Below, piece after piece: positions 1 to 7,523 of a stretch of DNA of 54,639 nucleotides. Below the pieces are notes generated by a model, which worked only from the letters and a program-made list of their open reading frames with translations, did no database searches and had not been told where the DNA came from. Position numbers and translations under genes: made by a program. This stretch comes from Nitrospinaceae bacterium (GTDB lineage: Bacteria; Nitrospinota; Nitrospinia; Nitrospinales; VA-1). Position 1 is the first letter of the stretch, and each line of letters starts with the position of its first letter. The stretch covers positions 1 to 54,639 of the forward strand of contig JAJDBG010000120.1 of assembly GCA_029261475.1 (NCBI GenBank). The letters are read 5' to 3'.

Positions 1-2355
1 AAAAATAAGCTGATCTGGACCATGCTTGGAGTTGGGGCTTTGCCTTTAATGCTGGCAATGATCCTTTCCTACTTACAGGGAACAAAATCCCTGCAGGGAG
101 TGATCGGAGCCAGCTTCAAGGCATTGGCTTATGAAACTTCGACCAAAATAGATTTGTTGATCGAGGGTGAAACCTCAAGCAATATTCGCCTCGCCGCTCA
201 CCCCGATATAAAATCCGCGATTCTGGATTTCAATCAAACACTCCTCTCTAGCAACACAAGAAAACAAAATATTCAGGAACAAGAGAATGCCTGGACCGAA
301 TCCCCTCAAATCATTCTCGAATCAAAAATCAGCCAGACGCTTCGAAATTTCCTAAAAAGAAAAACCCTATCTGCTATTGCAACGCGTGCCTTGTACATCA
401 CCGATGCCTTCGGGGTTCTCAGAGCCAGCGTCAATGACTACCCTGAGTTTTTGTATTCAGAAAAACCTGAATGGGAAAAAACCATAACAGGAGGAAAGGA
501 TTTCGTATACATAGGCCCCGTTGTTTTTGATGAAAAGCTGGAATCTTTCCTCATGACTTTTGCCTTCCCCATCCTCGATGATAATGAAAAAAACATTGGA
601 GTTCTTCATCATGTCTTTGATGCTAAGGAATTTTTTTCTGGTTCCATTGAACCCATCACCTTTGGTGAAACGGGGCATGTCATGTTGATCGATTCCACGG
701 GAATGGTGATCGACTGCCCCATATTGCCAACAGGATTTATTTTGCCAGACCCTATTCTGGTGAAAAGTGTCACAAAAAATAATCCGGATTGGGCTAATAC
801 CATGGGGGACGGTCACGGCGGTGAAGACCTTTCCATCATCGGATTTTCCCCTTTGGAAAGCACCCGGAAATGGATCACTCAATCGAATGGGAAAACCATA
901 TTCACTTTTGCCTGGCAGGCATCGGATGAATTGTTTGCTCCTATGCAAAAACTTTTTTCATGGATTTCTATGGCCGGAGTGGTTTCGATTTTATTGATTG
1001 GCGGCATGGGTTCCCTCGCGGCAAAAAAAATTGTCCAACCCATTCGCAAACTCCAGAAAGCCGCAGAGCGTATTGGCAAAGGCGAAAAAGTAGAAGCTCT
1101 TCAAATCAACACAGGGGACGAACTGGAAGCACTGGCTAATGAAGTGAATCAGATGAATAAACTTTTGCAAAAATCTTTTTCCGGCTTGGAAAATCAAGTC
1201 CGCAAAAAAACAAAAGAGGTCCTGTATCTCAAAGAATACACGGACAGCATTCTAAGAAGCGTTCCCGACGCAGTGGCCATTTTTGATCCCAATCTCAAAA
1301 TAGAATACGCCAACGAAGCCTTTGAATCGGTTGTTCAGAAAACAGCAGAACAACTACGCGGTCGCTCTTTGGTCGATGGCATGCTGGATTCTTCATCTAC
1401 CTGGGAAACGGTTCAGAATGCTCTCCTCAATTTTTATAATGATCTCATTTCCATTGAATCTCAAAATTCAAGAAATCGGGGCATACAGTATCGTCCTGCT
1501 CGCGATCCTCTGGCCCCCAAAGAGCCACCACCACTGCAAAGCATGAAACAAACTATCAAGCTGAATGAAAGAATTTTTGCTTTTCAGGTTTTCGATATTG
1601 TCATTCACGATGACAGTGAAAAACGTCTCGGTCTCCTTTTAAGAGATGTTACTGAAGATGTTGAATTGCACGACCAACTGGCCATGGCAGAAAAACTCGC
1701 TGGACTAGGAACTCTCACCGCTGGCATCGCACACGAACTGAACAACCCCCTGGTGTCCATCATGGGTTTCACTGAAGCCATTCTGGCGGAAAATAATTCC
1801 AGCAAAATTCAAAGGTATGCTGGTAAAATTTTTAATCGTTCCAAGCATATGTCATCCATCATTCTTAATATGTCGGGCTACTCTCGATCGGCGATTTCAA
1901 CGGAAGCAAGGGATGTGAATCTCAACGAGCGAATCAATGCCGCTATTGATATTGCAATCCTCACTTCTTATCACAACGATATTACGCTTGATAAAAAGTT
2001 CTCAGACTTGCCTCCTATCAAGGCAAAGCCTGATGAAATCCAACAAATTTTCACGAACCTTCTTGTCAATGCGGTGCAGGCTATGGAAGGCAAAGGGGAA
2101 TTGATCATTTCAACAGAAATAGAAAATGGGAATGTCGTCGCGAAAATCAAAGACACCGGTCCCGGGATTCCTGAAAAATTTCTGTCAAAAATTTATGATC
2201 CCTTTTTCACAACTAAAGAGCAAGGCAAAGGGACCGGGTTGGGCTTGAACATTGTCCATCAACTGGTAGTTAAATATGGCGGGAAAATAGATGTGTCTTC
2301 AACCCCTGGCAAAGGAACCACCTTCACTCTGAACTTTCCAATCAGCCCTGCCTGA
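1..2355 (+). CDS. Sensor histidine kinase (Cache-like/HAMP/PAS/HisKA/HATPase), 5' truncated
   Basis: Membrane-bound two-component kinase. The frame stays open from base 1, so the N-terminus lies outside the window; the ATG at base 22 lies inside the first membrane segment. Numbering from that ATG: a periplasmic sensor region (about 25-310) resembling Cache domains, a second membrane segment (about 315-335), HAMP (about 335-385), a PAS region (about 405-530), then the kinase core. The H-box HELNNP gives phospho-acceptor His571. The HATPase domain shows the N-box NLLVNAVQAME, DTGPGIP and GKGTGLGLNIV. There is no receiver domain and no regulator gene directly downstream, so the partner is unknown. 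The signal sensed cannot be told from the sequence. Kinase assignment is secure; the Cache label is an inference from layout. Confidence 0.9.
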   Translation, partial: KNKLIWTMLGVGALPLMLAMILSYLQGTKSLQGVIGASFKALAYETSTKIDLLIEGETSSNIRLAAHPDIKSAILDFNQTLLSSNTRKQNIQEQENAWTESPQIILESKISQTLRNFLKRKTLSAIATRALYITDAFGVLRASVNDYPEFLYSEKPEWEKTITGGKDFVYIGPVVFDEKLESFLMTFAFPILDDNEKNIGVLHHVFDAKEFFSGSIEPITFGETGHVMLIDSTGMVIDCPILPTGFILPDPILVKSVTKNNPDWANTMGDGHGGEDLSIIGFSPLESTRKWITQSNGKTIFTFAWQASDELFAPMQKLFSWISMAGVVSILLIGGMGSLAAKKIVQPIRKLQKAAERIGKGEKVEALQINTGDELEALANEVNQMNKLLQKSFSGLENQVRKKTKEVLYLKEYTDSILRSVPDAVAIFDPNLKIEYANEAFESVVQKTAEQLRGRSLVDGMLDSSSTWETVQNALLNFYNDLISIESQNSRNRGIQYRPARDPLAPKEPPPLQSMKQTIKLNERIFAFQVFDIVIHDDSEKRLGLLLRDVTEDVELHDQLAMAEKLAGLGTLTAGIAHELNNPLVSIMGFTEAILAENNSSKIQRYAGKIFNRSKHMSSIILNMSGYSRSAISTEARDVNLNERINAAIDIAILTSYHNDITLDKKFSDLPPIKAKPDEIQQIFTNLLVNAVQAMEGKGELIISTEIENGNVVAKIKDTGPGIPEKFLSKIYDPFFTTKEQGKGTGLGLNIVHQLVVKYGGKIDVSSTPGKGTTFTLNFPISPA

Positions 2356-2696
2356 CAAATTTTCAAGGACATTATCTTGCCCTGAAATAGTGGACATCAA
2401 GAAAGTGATTTGTAATAATTTTACTGGTTATTCTAATGGCAAAGTAGCTCAGACCTTTGCCGAGGGGACTGACTTTTTCGATGGCTATTTTAAATGCAGA
2501 AGAAGATCGCCTGTTGTCTATGGAACGTGATATCTTTACGTGGAAACAAGGGCCATAATTTTCGAATAGAAGGTATTTTTTTCTCCGTTCGATGCTTTTT
2601 TCAGCACACCCCCTATCAGACTAAGACATTACACTGACCTGATTTTCTCAACTCAGGCGGTCGTTTTTTAACGACTGGAAACCACAAGGAATCAAT
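2356..2696. other. Intergenic region upstream of nnrS-like gene
   Basis: This 341-base gap has no convincing gene. Short open stretches exist (for example an ATG at about 2480 with 25 codons) but none has a clear ribosome binding site. It presumably carries the promoter of the NnrS gene; I could not pick a convincing -35/-10 pair or an FNR/NsrR-like palindrome. An AAGGA ribosome binding site sits six bases before the ATG at 2697. Confidence 0.4.
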
Positions 2697-3866
2697 ATGG
2701 AAAAATCGCACAGAGGGGTGTTTGATCACCCTATTCTAGGATATGGATTCAGGCCCTTTTTCTTACTGGGCGCACTTTACACGACTATCAGCTTGCTAAT
2801 ATGGGGTGGATTTTATTTTGGATATGTCACACCACCTGTATTCCTGTTGGATCCGGTATCTTGGCATGCGCATGAAATGATCTTTGGATATACTCTGGCT
2901 ATAGTCTCTGGTTTTTTGCTCACTGCTGTCGCGAACTGGACAGACAGCCCGCCAACACAGAAAATTCATTTATTCGGACTTTGCCTACTCTGGCTAGCCG
3001 GGCGTATCGTTATGAATTTCGACCTGGGCTTGCCAGACAGTTTCATTTTAATTTGTGAAGGAGCTTTTATCCCAGCACTCGCAATCAGCATAGCTATCCC
3101 ACTATTTAAAGACTGGAACAAACGTAACTTCATATTTCTGGTCTTACTGAGCATTTTGTTTGCCTGTGATATGACCTTCATCATCCTGAAAGAGCGCATA
3201 TCACTCTATATCGCTGTGATGGTCATTGTTACCATGATTTCCTTGATTGGTGGGCGAATCATTCCATCCTTCACCGTAGACGCTCTGGAACTGCGGGGAG
3301 AAAAAGCTGACGAAATAGATCAAGGCAAGTTAGATGTTCTAGCACTTATATCCTTAGCGGCGGTTGCCTTGGTACTGCTATTTGCGCAACAGGAAAAAAA
3401 TGCTCTTGCCATAACAGCCTTTGTATCCGCTATTATTCATGCATTGCGCCTGCGGCATTACCATACGCGCAGAATATTGAACGACCCAATGGTCTGGATT
3501 CTTCATGTGGGTTACAGTTGGGTAATTCTTGGGCTGTTTTTGCTGGGAGGGTCGGCACTGGGTTTTCTTCCTTTCTCCGTTGCCTTGCACGCCTTCACAT
3601 CTGGAGCGATAGGGTCTATGACACTTGGCATGATGTGTCGTGTGGCATTAGGGCATACAGGGCGCAGTAAGATAGCGACCCGGATGACGACCTTAAGTTT
3701 TGTTCTGGTGCAATGTGCGGCTCTTATGCGGGTATTTGGCTTTGTGATTGCCCCGGACTATAGCATTGAGTGGGTCATCATTTCCGCTGTGCTTTGGGCA
3801 TCTGCTTTCACACTTTATATTATTGGCTATGCCCCAATGCTATCGAAACCTGCTCTCGATGAATAG
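2697..3866 (+). CDS. NnrS family heme/copper membrane protein
   Basis: Polytopic inner-membrane protein of 389 residues with roughly 12 hydrophobic segments, the usual size for NnrS. Family hallmarks visible: GFRPFFLLG near the N-terminus, WHAHEMIFGY (about 60-70), GGRIIPSFT (about 181) and HAFTSGAIGSMTLGMM followed by ALGHTGR (about 300-325). The histidines in these motifs are the likely heme/copper ligands. NnrS proteins are associated with nitric oxide stress and denitrification regulons, protecting the cell or its iron proteins from NO; the exact chemistry is not established. An AAGGA ribosome binding site precedes the ATG. It stands alone and is followed by a shared, bidirectional terminator. 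Confidence 0.9.
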   Translation: MEKSHRGVFDHPILGYGFRPFFLLGALYTTISLLIWGGFYFGYVTPPVFLLDPVSWHAHEMIFGYTLAIVSGFLLTAVANWTDSPPTQKIHLFGLCLLWLAGRIVMNFDLGLPDSFILICEGAFIPALAISIAIPLFKDWNKRNFIFLVLLSILFACDMTFIILKERISLYIAVMVIVTMISLIGGRIIPSFTVDALELRGEKADEIDQGKLDVLALISLAAVALVLLFAQQEKNALAITAFVSAIIHALRLRHYHTRRILNDPMVWILHVGYSWVILGLFLLGGSALGFLPFSVALHAFTSGAIGSMTLGMMCRVALGHTGRSKIATRMTTLSFVLVQCAALMRVFGFVIAPDYSIEWVIISAVLWASAFTLYIIGYAPMLSKPALDE

Positions 3867-3910
3867 GCCCTGATCTTGATTTAAGGAAGTTAGCTCTGGC
3901 GTAAAATAAA

Positions 3911-3944
3911 AAAGGCCCCGCTTAAAAAGCGGGGCCTTTCCTTT
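3911..3944. terminator. Bidirectional intrinsic terminator
   Basis: A perfect 13-bp stem (3911-3923 with 3927-3939, core GGCCCCGC) and an AAA loop. On the minus strand the stem runs into six T, an A and four more T, a strong terminator for the candidate RNA at 4104-3904. On the plus strand the tail is weaker (TTTCCTTT) but would serve the NnrS gene that ends at 3866. Confidence 0.85.
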
Positions 3945-3977
3945 ATCCGAGCAAGAGGAGCTTCCGTTAACCTGGCG

Positions 3978-4025
3978 TTAACAAGTTTCCTCGGAAGCTC
4001 CCTTCATACTGTGACTGTTAGACAA
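3978..4025 (-). CDS. Possible 15-codon peptide with an ideal Shine-Dalgarno
   Basis: A TTG start at 4025 lies seven bases after AAGGAGG (4039-4033), the best-placed ribosome binding site of any short frame in the window. The frame reads MSNSHSMKGASEETC and stops with TAA at 3980-3978, inside the 10-bp hairpin. Nothing is encoded downstream on this strand before the terminator, so it is not an ordinary leader peptide. The peptide resembles nothing I know. The Shine-Dalgarno match may instead belong to an RNA that contacts ribosomes. Confidence 0.2.
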   Translation of the reverse strand: MSNSHSMKGASEETC

Positions 4026-4109
4026 GGGATCACCTCCTTTTCATCAGGGGGATTCCATTTACACTGAAGGCTCCCCTGACGCCTGTCAGCGTAACGCACT
4101 AATGACACT

Positions 4110-4138
4110 ATTTTGAGGTTATTTTGAAAAAATGTCAA
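4110..4138 (-). promoter_or_regulatory. Sigma70-like promoter for the minus-strand RNA
   Basis: Consensus -35 TTGACA at 4138-4133, a 17-base spacer, and -10 CAAAAT at 4115-4110 (four of six matches). Transcription would begin near 4104 and run to the terminator at 3911-3939. Confidence 0.4.
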
Positions 4139-4401
4139 GATTGAGATTCACATTTTGGAGGCAATAATATACTCCCCCAAAACACCTATTCACTTCAATT
4201 CACAAACAAGGTCTGTAAAGAAAAATACCTGGGAATGTGGCAATACCAGTGCCTGTTTCTTAACTTGGAGAATGATTCACTATCAATGTATGGAGGCTTT
4301 TCTTTTTCGCAACCATCCTGAGCTTGCAAGGCGGACGATAAGAGGGATCGTCCCGACTGTTTACATTTTCAATGGAAGGATTTTGGGGATCGTACTATTT
4401 G

Positions 4402-5295
4402 TTACAGGCTTGGCCTGTCTGCCGCCCAGACGCGCTTGAACTCATCGTAAAATTTGCAATCCATTCGAGTGCCACCCAAAACTTTGGCGGACTGACCTGT
4501 TGAGAAACCATGAAAATCCCGGCTTCCAGTAACGATCAAACCAAATTGTCGAGCCAGATCTTTATAGTATTGAACTTTACGAATTTTCTCGTGATAAGGA
4601 TACACGCATTCGAGTCCCATCAAGCCCCAAGACGCAAGCTCTTCAACCATGACAGGTACATCCGAATACTCCCTGCCTTTTGCGGGGCAGTACAATGAGT
4701 AGGCTCGCTCACCGGGATGAGCTAAAACGGGTATGCCGCCGCTCTCTCTAATAAGGCGGAGGACTTCTTTCATATCAATATTTTTTCGCATTACATTGTA
4801 AGGCGCAAGGTAACGGTCGAAAGCTTCTCGAGTGTTGGAAACAATTCCAAGGCTCACCATTTCCCTTGCCAAGTGAGGACGCGCCAATACACCTTCTGCC
4901 GCTTTCCTGACATTATCAAATTCAAGGGAACCTTTGAAGCGATCGGGAACCAAATCGTTGACGCGGTCGATCAACTCGTGCATACGCTTGACACGTGCCC
5001 CAGCCATTTCCTTGACCCTAGCCGCCAACTCCGGCAGAATATCCTCCTGCGCGCTGAAATAAGCCAGAACATGCAATTGGAAATCCTGATAGGATACAGT
5101 GATTTCGATACCTGGAAATCCTTGAATCCCTGCAGAACGTGTCGCCTCGATAAACTCACCGATACCTTCAAAAGTATCATGGTCAGTCAAGCTCAGGATT
5201 GATACGGAATTTTTCCTGGCAATATCCACTAGTTTCTGCGGAGAAAACTCTCCGTCAGAATAAATGGAATGCATGTGAATTTCAGATTTCATCAT
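4402..5295 (-). CDS. PHP domain phosphoesterase (TrpH/YciV-like)
   Basis: Cytoplasmic metal-dependent phosphoesterase of 297 residues, the usual length of the TrpH/YciV group, whose members remove 3' phosphates from 3',5'-bisphosphonucleotides or act as 5'-3' exonucleases on short RNA. PHP metal motifs are clear: HMHSIYSDG at the N-terminus, LTDHDT (about 38), a central region with ARPHLAREM (about 138), AHPGE (about 192) and SRDFHG (about 257). Two start codons are adjacent (5295 and 5292) without a strong ribosome binding site. It is transcribed alone and divergently from the cytochrome fusion gene at 5393. The substrate is inferred from the family. Confidence 0.85.
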   Translation of the reverse strand: MMKSEIHMHSIYSDGEFSPQKLVDIARKNSVSILSLTDHDTFEGIGEFIEATRSAGIQGFPGIEITVSYQDFQLHVLAYFSAQEDILPELAARVKEMAGARVKRMHELIDRVNDLVPDRFKGSLEFDNVRKAAEGVLARPHLAREMVSLGIVSNTREAFDRYLAPYNVMRKNIDMKEVLRLIRESGGIPVLAHPGERAYSLYCPAKGREYSDVPVMVEELASWGLMGLECVYPYHEKIRKVQYYKDLARQFGLIVTGSRDFHGFSTGQSAKVLGGTRMDCKFYDEFKRVWAADRPSL

Positions 5296-5392
5296 TCGTT
5301 ATAATAAGATAATCTATTGATATCGATATGATAGCAGTATAAGTTTTTTATTTCATATATTCTTTATCCTGTACCACCATTGCTAACTTGAT

Positions 5393-6706
5393 ATGCGTAT
5401 TTTTTTGAGTCTCACATCTATTCTAAGCTTGGGATTTTTGTTTTCCTTTTGTTCGTCTCCAAGCGTGCGTGCCCATAGCGGCGAGGTCCTCGTTATCTAT
5501 TCAGGCAATACTCTTGGAGAGTTGAAACCTTGTGGATGCTCTCGTGAAGAAGACCAGGGCGGCGTCGAAAGACGGGCTACTTATTTGAAGAAAACACTGA
5601 CAAAGCATGGCAATGTCCTGTTGCTGGATACAGGAGATAGTTTTGATCAACCCACACAACAGGGGAAGATCAAGGCGCATTACCTGATGAAGAGTCTCCA
5701 GGCTATGAACTATTCTGCAATCATGCTGGGTGACAAGGACTTGGTGTATGGAAAAGATTTTATAAAAAATCAGCCCGGGATTCCATGGGTTGGTAGCAAT
5801 TATAAAATCGACGGACTGCCTTTATCCCGTTATAAAATCAAGCAATTTAACAAAGGTCTCAAAGTCGCTATTCTAGCCGTCGGCGATCCGGCTCTCTTTT
5901 ACTCTGATAAAAGTCAGCAAATGGAGTCGGCGGAAAAAACGGTCAAAGCTCTTGTTTTAGAACTACAGTCTCAGGAACAACCCGACTTGATTCTCTTGAT
6001 GACACATATGAAACGCGACAAAGCACTCTCATTTCTATCAACTCCCGGAATTGATATCATCGTTAATGGAAACATTGAAAAAGCCACTGACGTTATCGAC
6101 ATGAATCCGGTTGAGAGGGATGGTAAAATTTTCGTACAAGCTGGGCCACGTGGGCAAAAGATGGGCGAACTGAGCATCAAAATTTCTGCATCCGGAGAAA
6201 AATCATTTTCACAAAAAATGGTCCCCCTTGGATCGGCTTTCGAGTTTGATGTGGAAATGACAGCTCTATATGAAAAATATAATGAGGAAATAGAAACACT
6301 GTTTTTTGAAACAATGACGGCACGCCGGAGCAAAACAACAGAAAAAGTATATGCGGGCGACACTATCTGCAAAACCTGCCATAGCAAAGGCCATGAGACC
6401 TGGACTCAATCGCGCCATGGTCACGCATATGCCACTCTGAAAAAAGTCAATAAAGCATTTGATCCAGAATGCCTCGTCTGCCATGTTGTTGGCTTCAATA
6501 AACCCGGAGGATTCATCAGCGAACTGGACACACCCGACCTGGAAAACGTTCAATGCGAGAACTGCCACGGTTCTGGGCTACAACATTCCCAATCACCCCA
6601 ACCCGGTTTTGGATCTCAAGCGAAAAAAGCCTGCGTCCAATGCCATGTGAAAAATCACAGCCCAAAATTTCAATTCGACAAATACTGGTCTAAAATCAAA
6701 CATTGA
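5393..6706 (+). CDS. Periplasmic metallophosphatase fused to tetraheme cytochrome c
   Basis: A 437-residue exported protein with two modules. An N-terminal signal sequence (about 1-27, cleavage probably after VRA) leads into a calcineurin-like/5'-nucleotidase-type domain (about 30-290) with GDSFD, GDKDLVYG, MTHMKRD and NGNIE. The C-terminal part carries four CxxCH heme sites at Cys326, Cys360, Cys388 and Cys414, laid out like cytochrome c554-type proteins. This gives four covalent hemes beside a hydrolase-like domain. The catalytic histidine pair of classical phosphodiesterases is not fully obvious, so the first domain may be structural or bind another ligand. A DsbA-like gene follows after 11 bases, which suits a protein with several cysteine pairs. 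The heme domain is certain; the role is unknown. Confidence 0.85.
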   Translation: MRIFLSLTSILSLGFLFSFCSSPSVRAHSGEVLVIYSGNTLGELKPCGCSREEDQGGVERRATYLKKTLTKHGNVLLLDTGDSFDQPTQQGKIKAHYLMKSLQAMNYSAIMLGDKDLVYGKDFIKNQPGIPWVGSNYKIDGLPLSRYKIKQFNKGLKVAILAVGDPALFYSDKSQQMESAEKTVKALVLELQSQEQPDLILLMTHMKRDKALSFLSTPGIDIIVNGNIEKATDVIDMNPVERDGKIFVQAGPRGQKMGELSIKISASGEKSFSQKMVPLGSAFEFDVEMTALYEKYNEEIETLFFETMTARRSKTTEKVYAGDTICKTCHSKGHETWTQSRHGHAYATLKKVNKAFDPECLVCHVVGFNKPGGFISELDTPDLENVQCENCHGSGLQHSQSPQPGFGSQAKKACVQCHVKNHSPKFQFDKYWSKIKH

Positions 6707-6717
6707 AGGAGAGATTC

Positions 6718-7341
6718 ATGAAAATTGTTTCAGCACTCATTTTATCTATTCTATTTTTCATTCCCAATATGGCTTGCGCCGATGAAAAAATCAGAGGAAA
6801 CTATAAGGTAATAGGTGATATCGAAAAGTTGAAAGGTGCCAAGCAAATCGAAATAAAGGAATTCTTTAATTATTCCTGCGGACATTGCTATCGATTTCTC
6901 ACGGCTGTAAAAACCTTGAAAGCTAAATACAAGGATAAGCTTTACCATAAAAAGTTCCCTGTATACTGGGGCAATCAACAGCCCTACCCTGCTCGCGCTT
7001 TTTATATTGCAGACAATCTTGGCATTGAGGAAAAGTTCACACAAGAACTGTTCGATACCAATTTCAAATTGAACATCAATATTTTTCAGCCCAGAGTCAT
7101 CCAGTTTATAGCCAAGGATTTTGGTGTCGAAAAAGAAATGAAAGCCGCAATGCAAGACCCCGCTATTCAGGCAAAAGTTCAAAAATCTCTGGATATGTCC
7201 AAGCAATACGGTGCCGACGAAACACCCACGATCATCATCAACGACGTTCTTAAAGTAGCACCCAGTCTCTACAGCGGAAGCGTGGACGAAATGACGAAAG
7301 GATTGGAGCAGATTTTTGATGACATTTTGAGTTACAATTAA
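6718..7341 (+). CDS. DsbA family thiol:disulfide oxidoreductase
   Basis: Exported thioredoxin-fold protein of 207 residues. A signal peptide (about 1-20, ending at ACA) precedes the domain; the active site is Cys54-Gly-His-Cys57 in FFNYSCGHCYRF, and the cis-proline region is ETPTIIIN (about 169). DsbA proteins insert disulfides into exported proteins. An in-frame upstream ATG at 6703 exists, but AAGGAGAG four bases before 6718 and the hydrophobic signal that follows decide for 6718. It lies 11 bases after the tetraheme fusion gene, so the two are probably co-transcribed and DsbA may assist that protein. Confidence 0.9.
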   Translation: MKIVSALILSILFFIPNMACADEKIRGNYKVIGDIEKLKGAKQIEIKEFFNYSCGHCYRFLTAVKTLKAKYKDKLYHKKFPVYWGNQQPYPARAFYIADNLGIEEKFTQELFDTNFKLNINIFQPRVIQFIAKDFGVEKEMKAAMQDPAIQAKVQKSLDMSKQYGADETPTIIINDVLKVAPSLYSGSVDEMTKGLEQIFDDILSYN

Positions 7342-7523
7342 AAGGAAATTCTTTCAAGACATTTCCAAGGATTTCTGAAACCATTCAAATCCATTCATTT
7401 ATCAATCTCGCATCTTAGTTTGTTAGGATAGTTTGGAGCGGCCTTTTAGCCAAAGGGCCTGCAAGTTGTATTTGGGTGGATTGCCTGTTAATTATAGACA
7501 CTCTAAAGACCAACGTAGCCTCT

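Larger units (their letters stand above)
3904..4104 (-). ncRNA. Candidate structured small RNA (about 200 nt)
   Basis: The minus strand has a promoter-like element (TTGACA, 17 bases, CAAAAT), about 200 bases of palindrome-rich sequence and a strong intrinsic terminator, with no normal-sized gene inside. Hairpins visible: a 7-bp stem 4044-4050/4073-4079; a perfect 10-bp stem 3957-3966/3992-4001 enclosing two GTTAAC copies (3966-3971, 3977-3982); and the 13-bp terminator stem. Between the first two lies AAGGAGGTGATCC (4039-4027), complementary to the anti-Shine-Dalgarno end of 16S rRNA. About eight GGA triplets occur, which would also fit a CsrA-binding RNA. I recognise no known family (not SRP RNA, tmRNA or a common riboswitch). 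It could instead be the mRNA of a 15-codon peptide. Confidence 0.45.

Noticed and set aside
457-948. 163-codon minus-strand frame
   Set aside because: Antisense shadow of the sensor kinase; no start signal or recognisable domain.
4021-4041. Possible 16S rRNA fragment on the plus strand (GGATCACCTCCTT)
   Set aside because: Only the terminal 13 bases match; flanking sequence is not rRNA. The minus-strand reading is more meaningful.
4155-4439. 94-codon plus-strand frame
   Set aside because: Overlaps the end of the PHP gene, has no ribosome binding site and irregular composition; no family resemblance.
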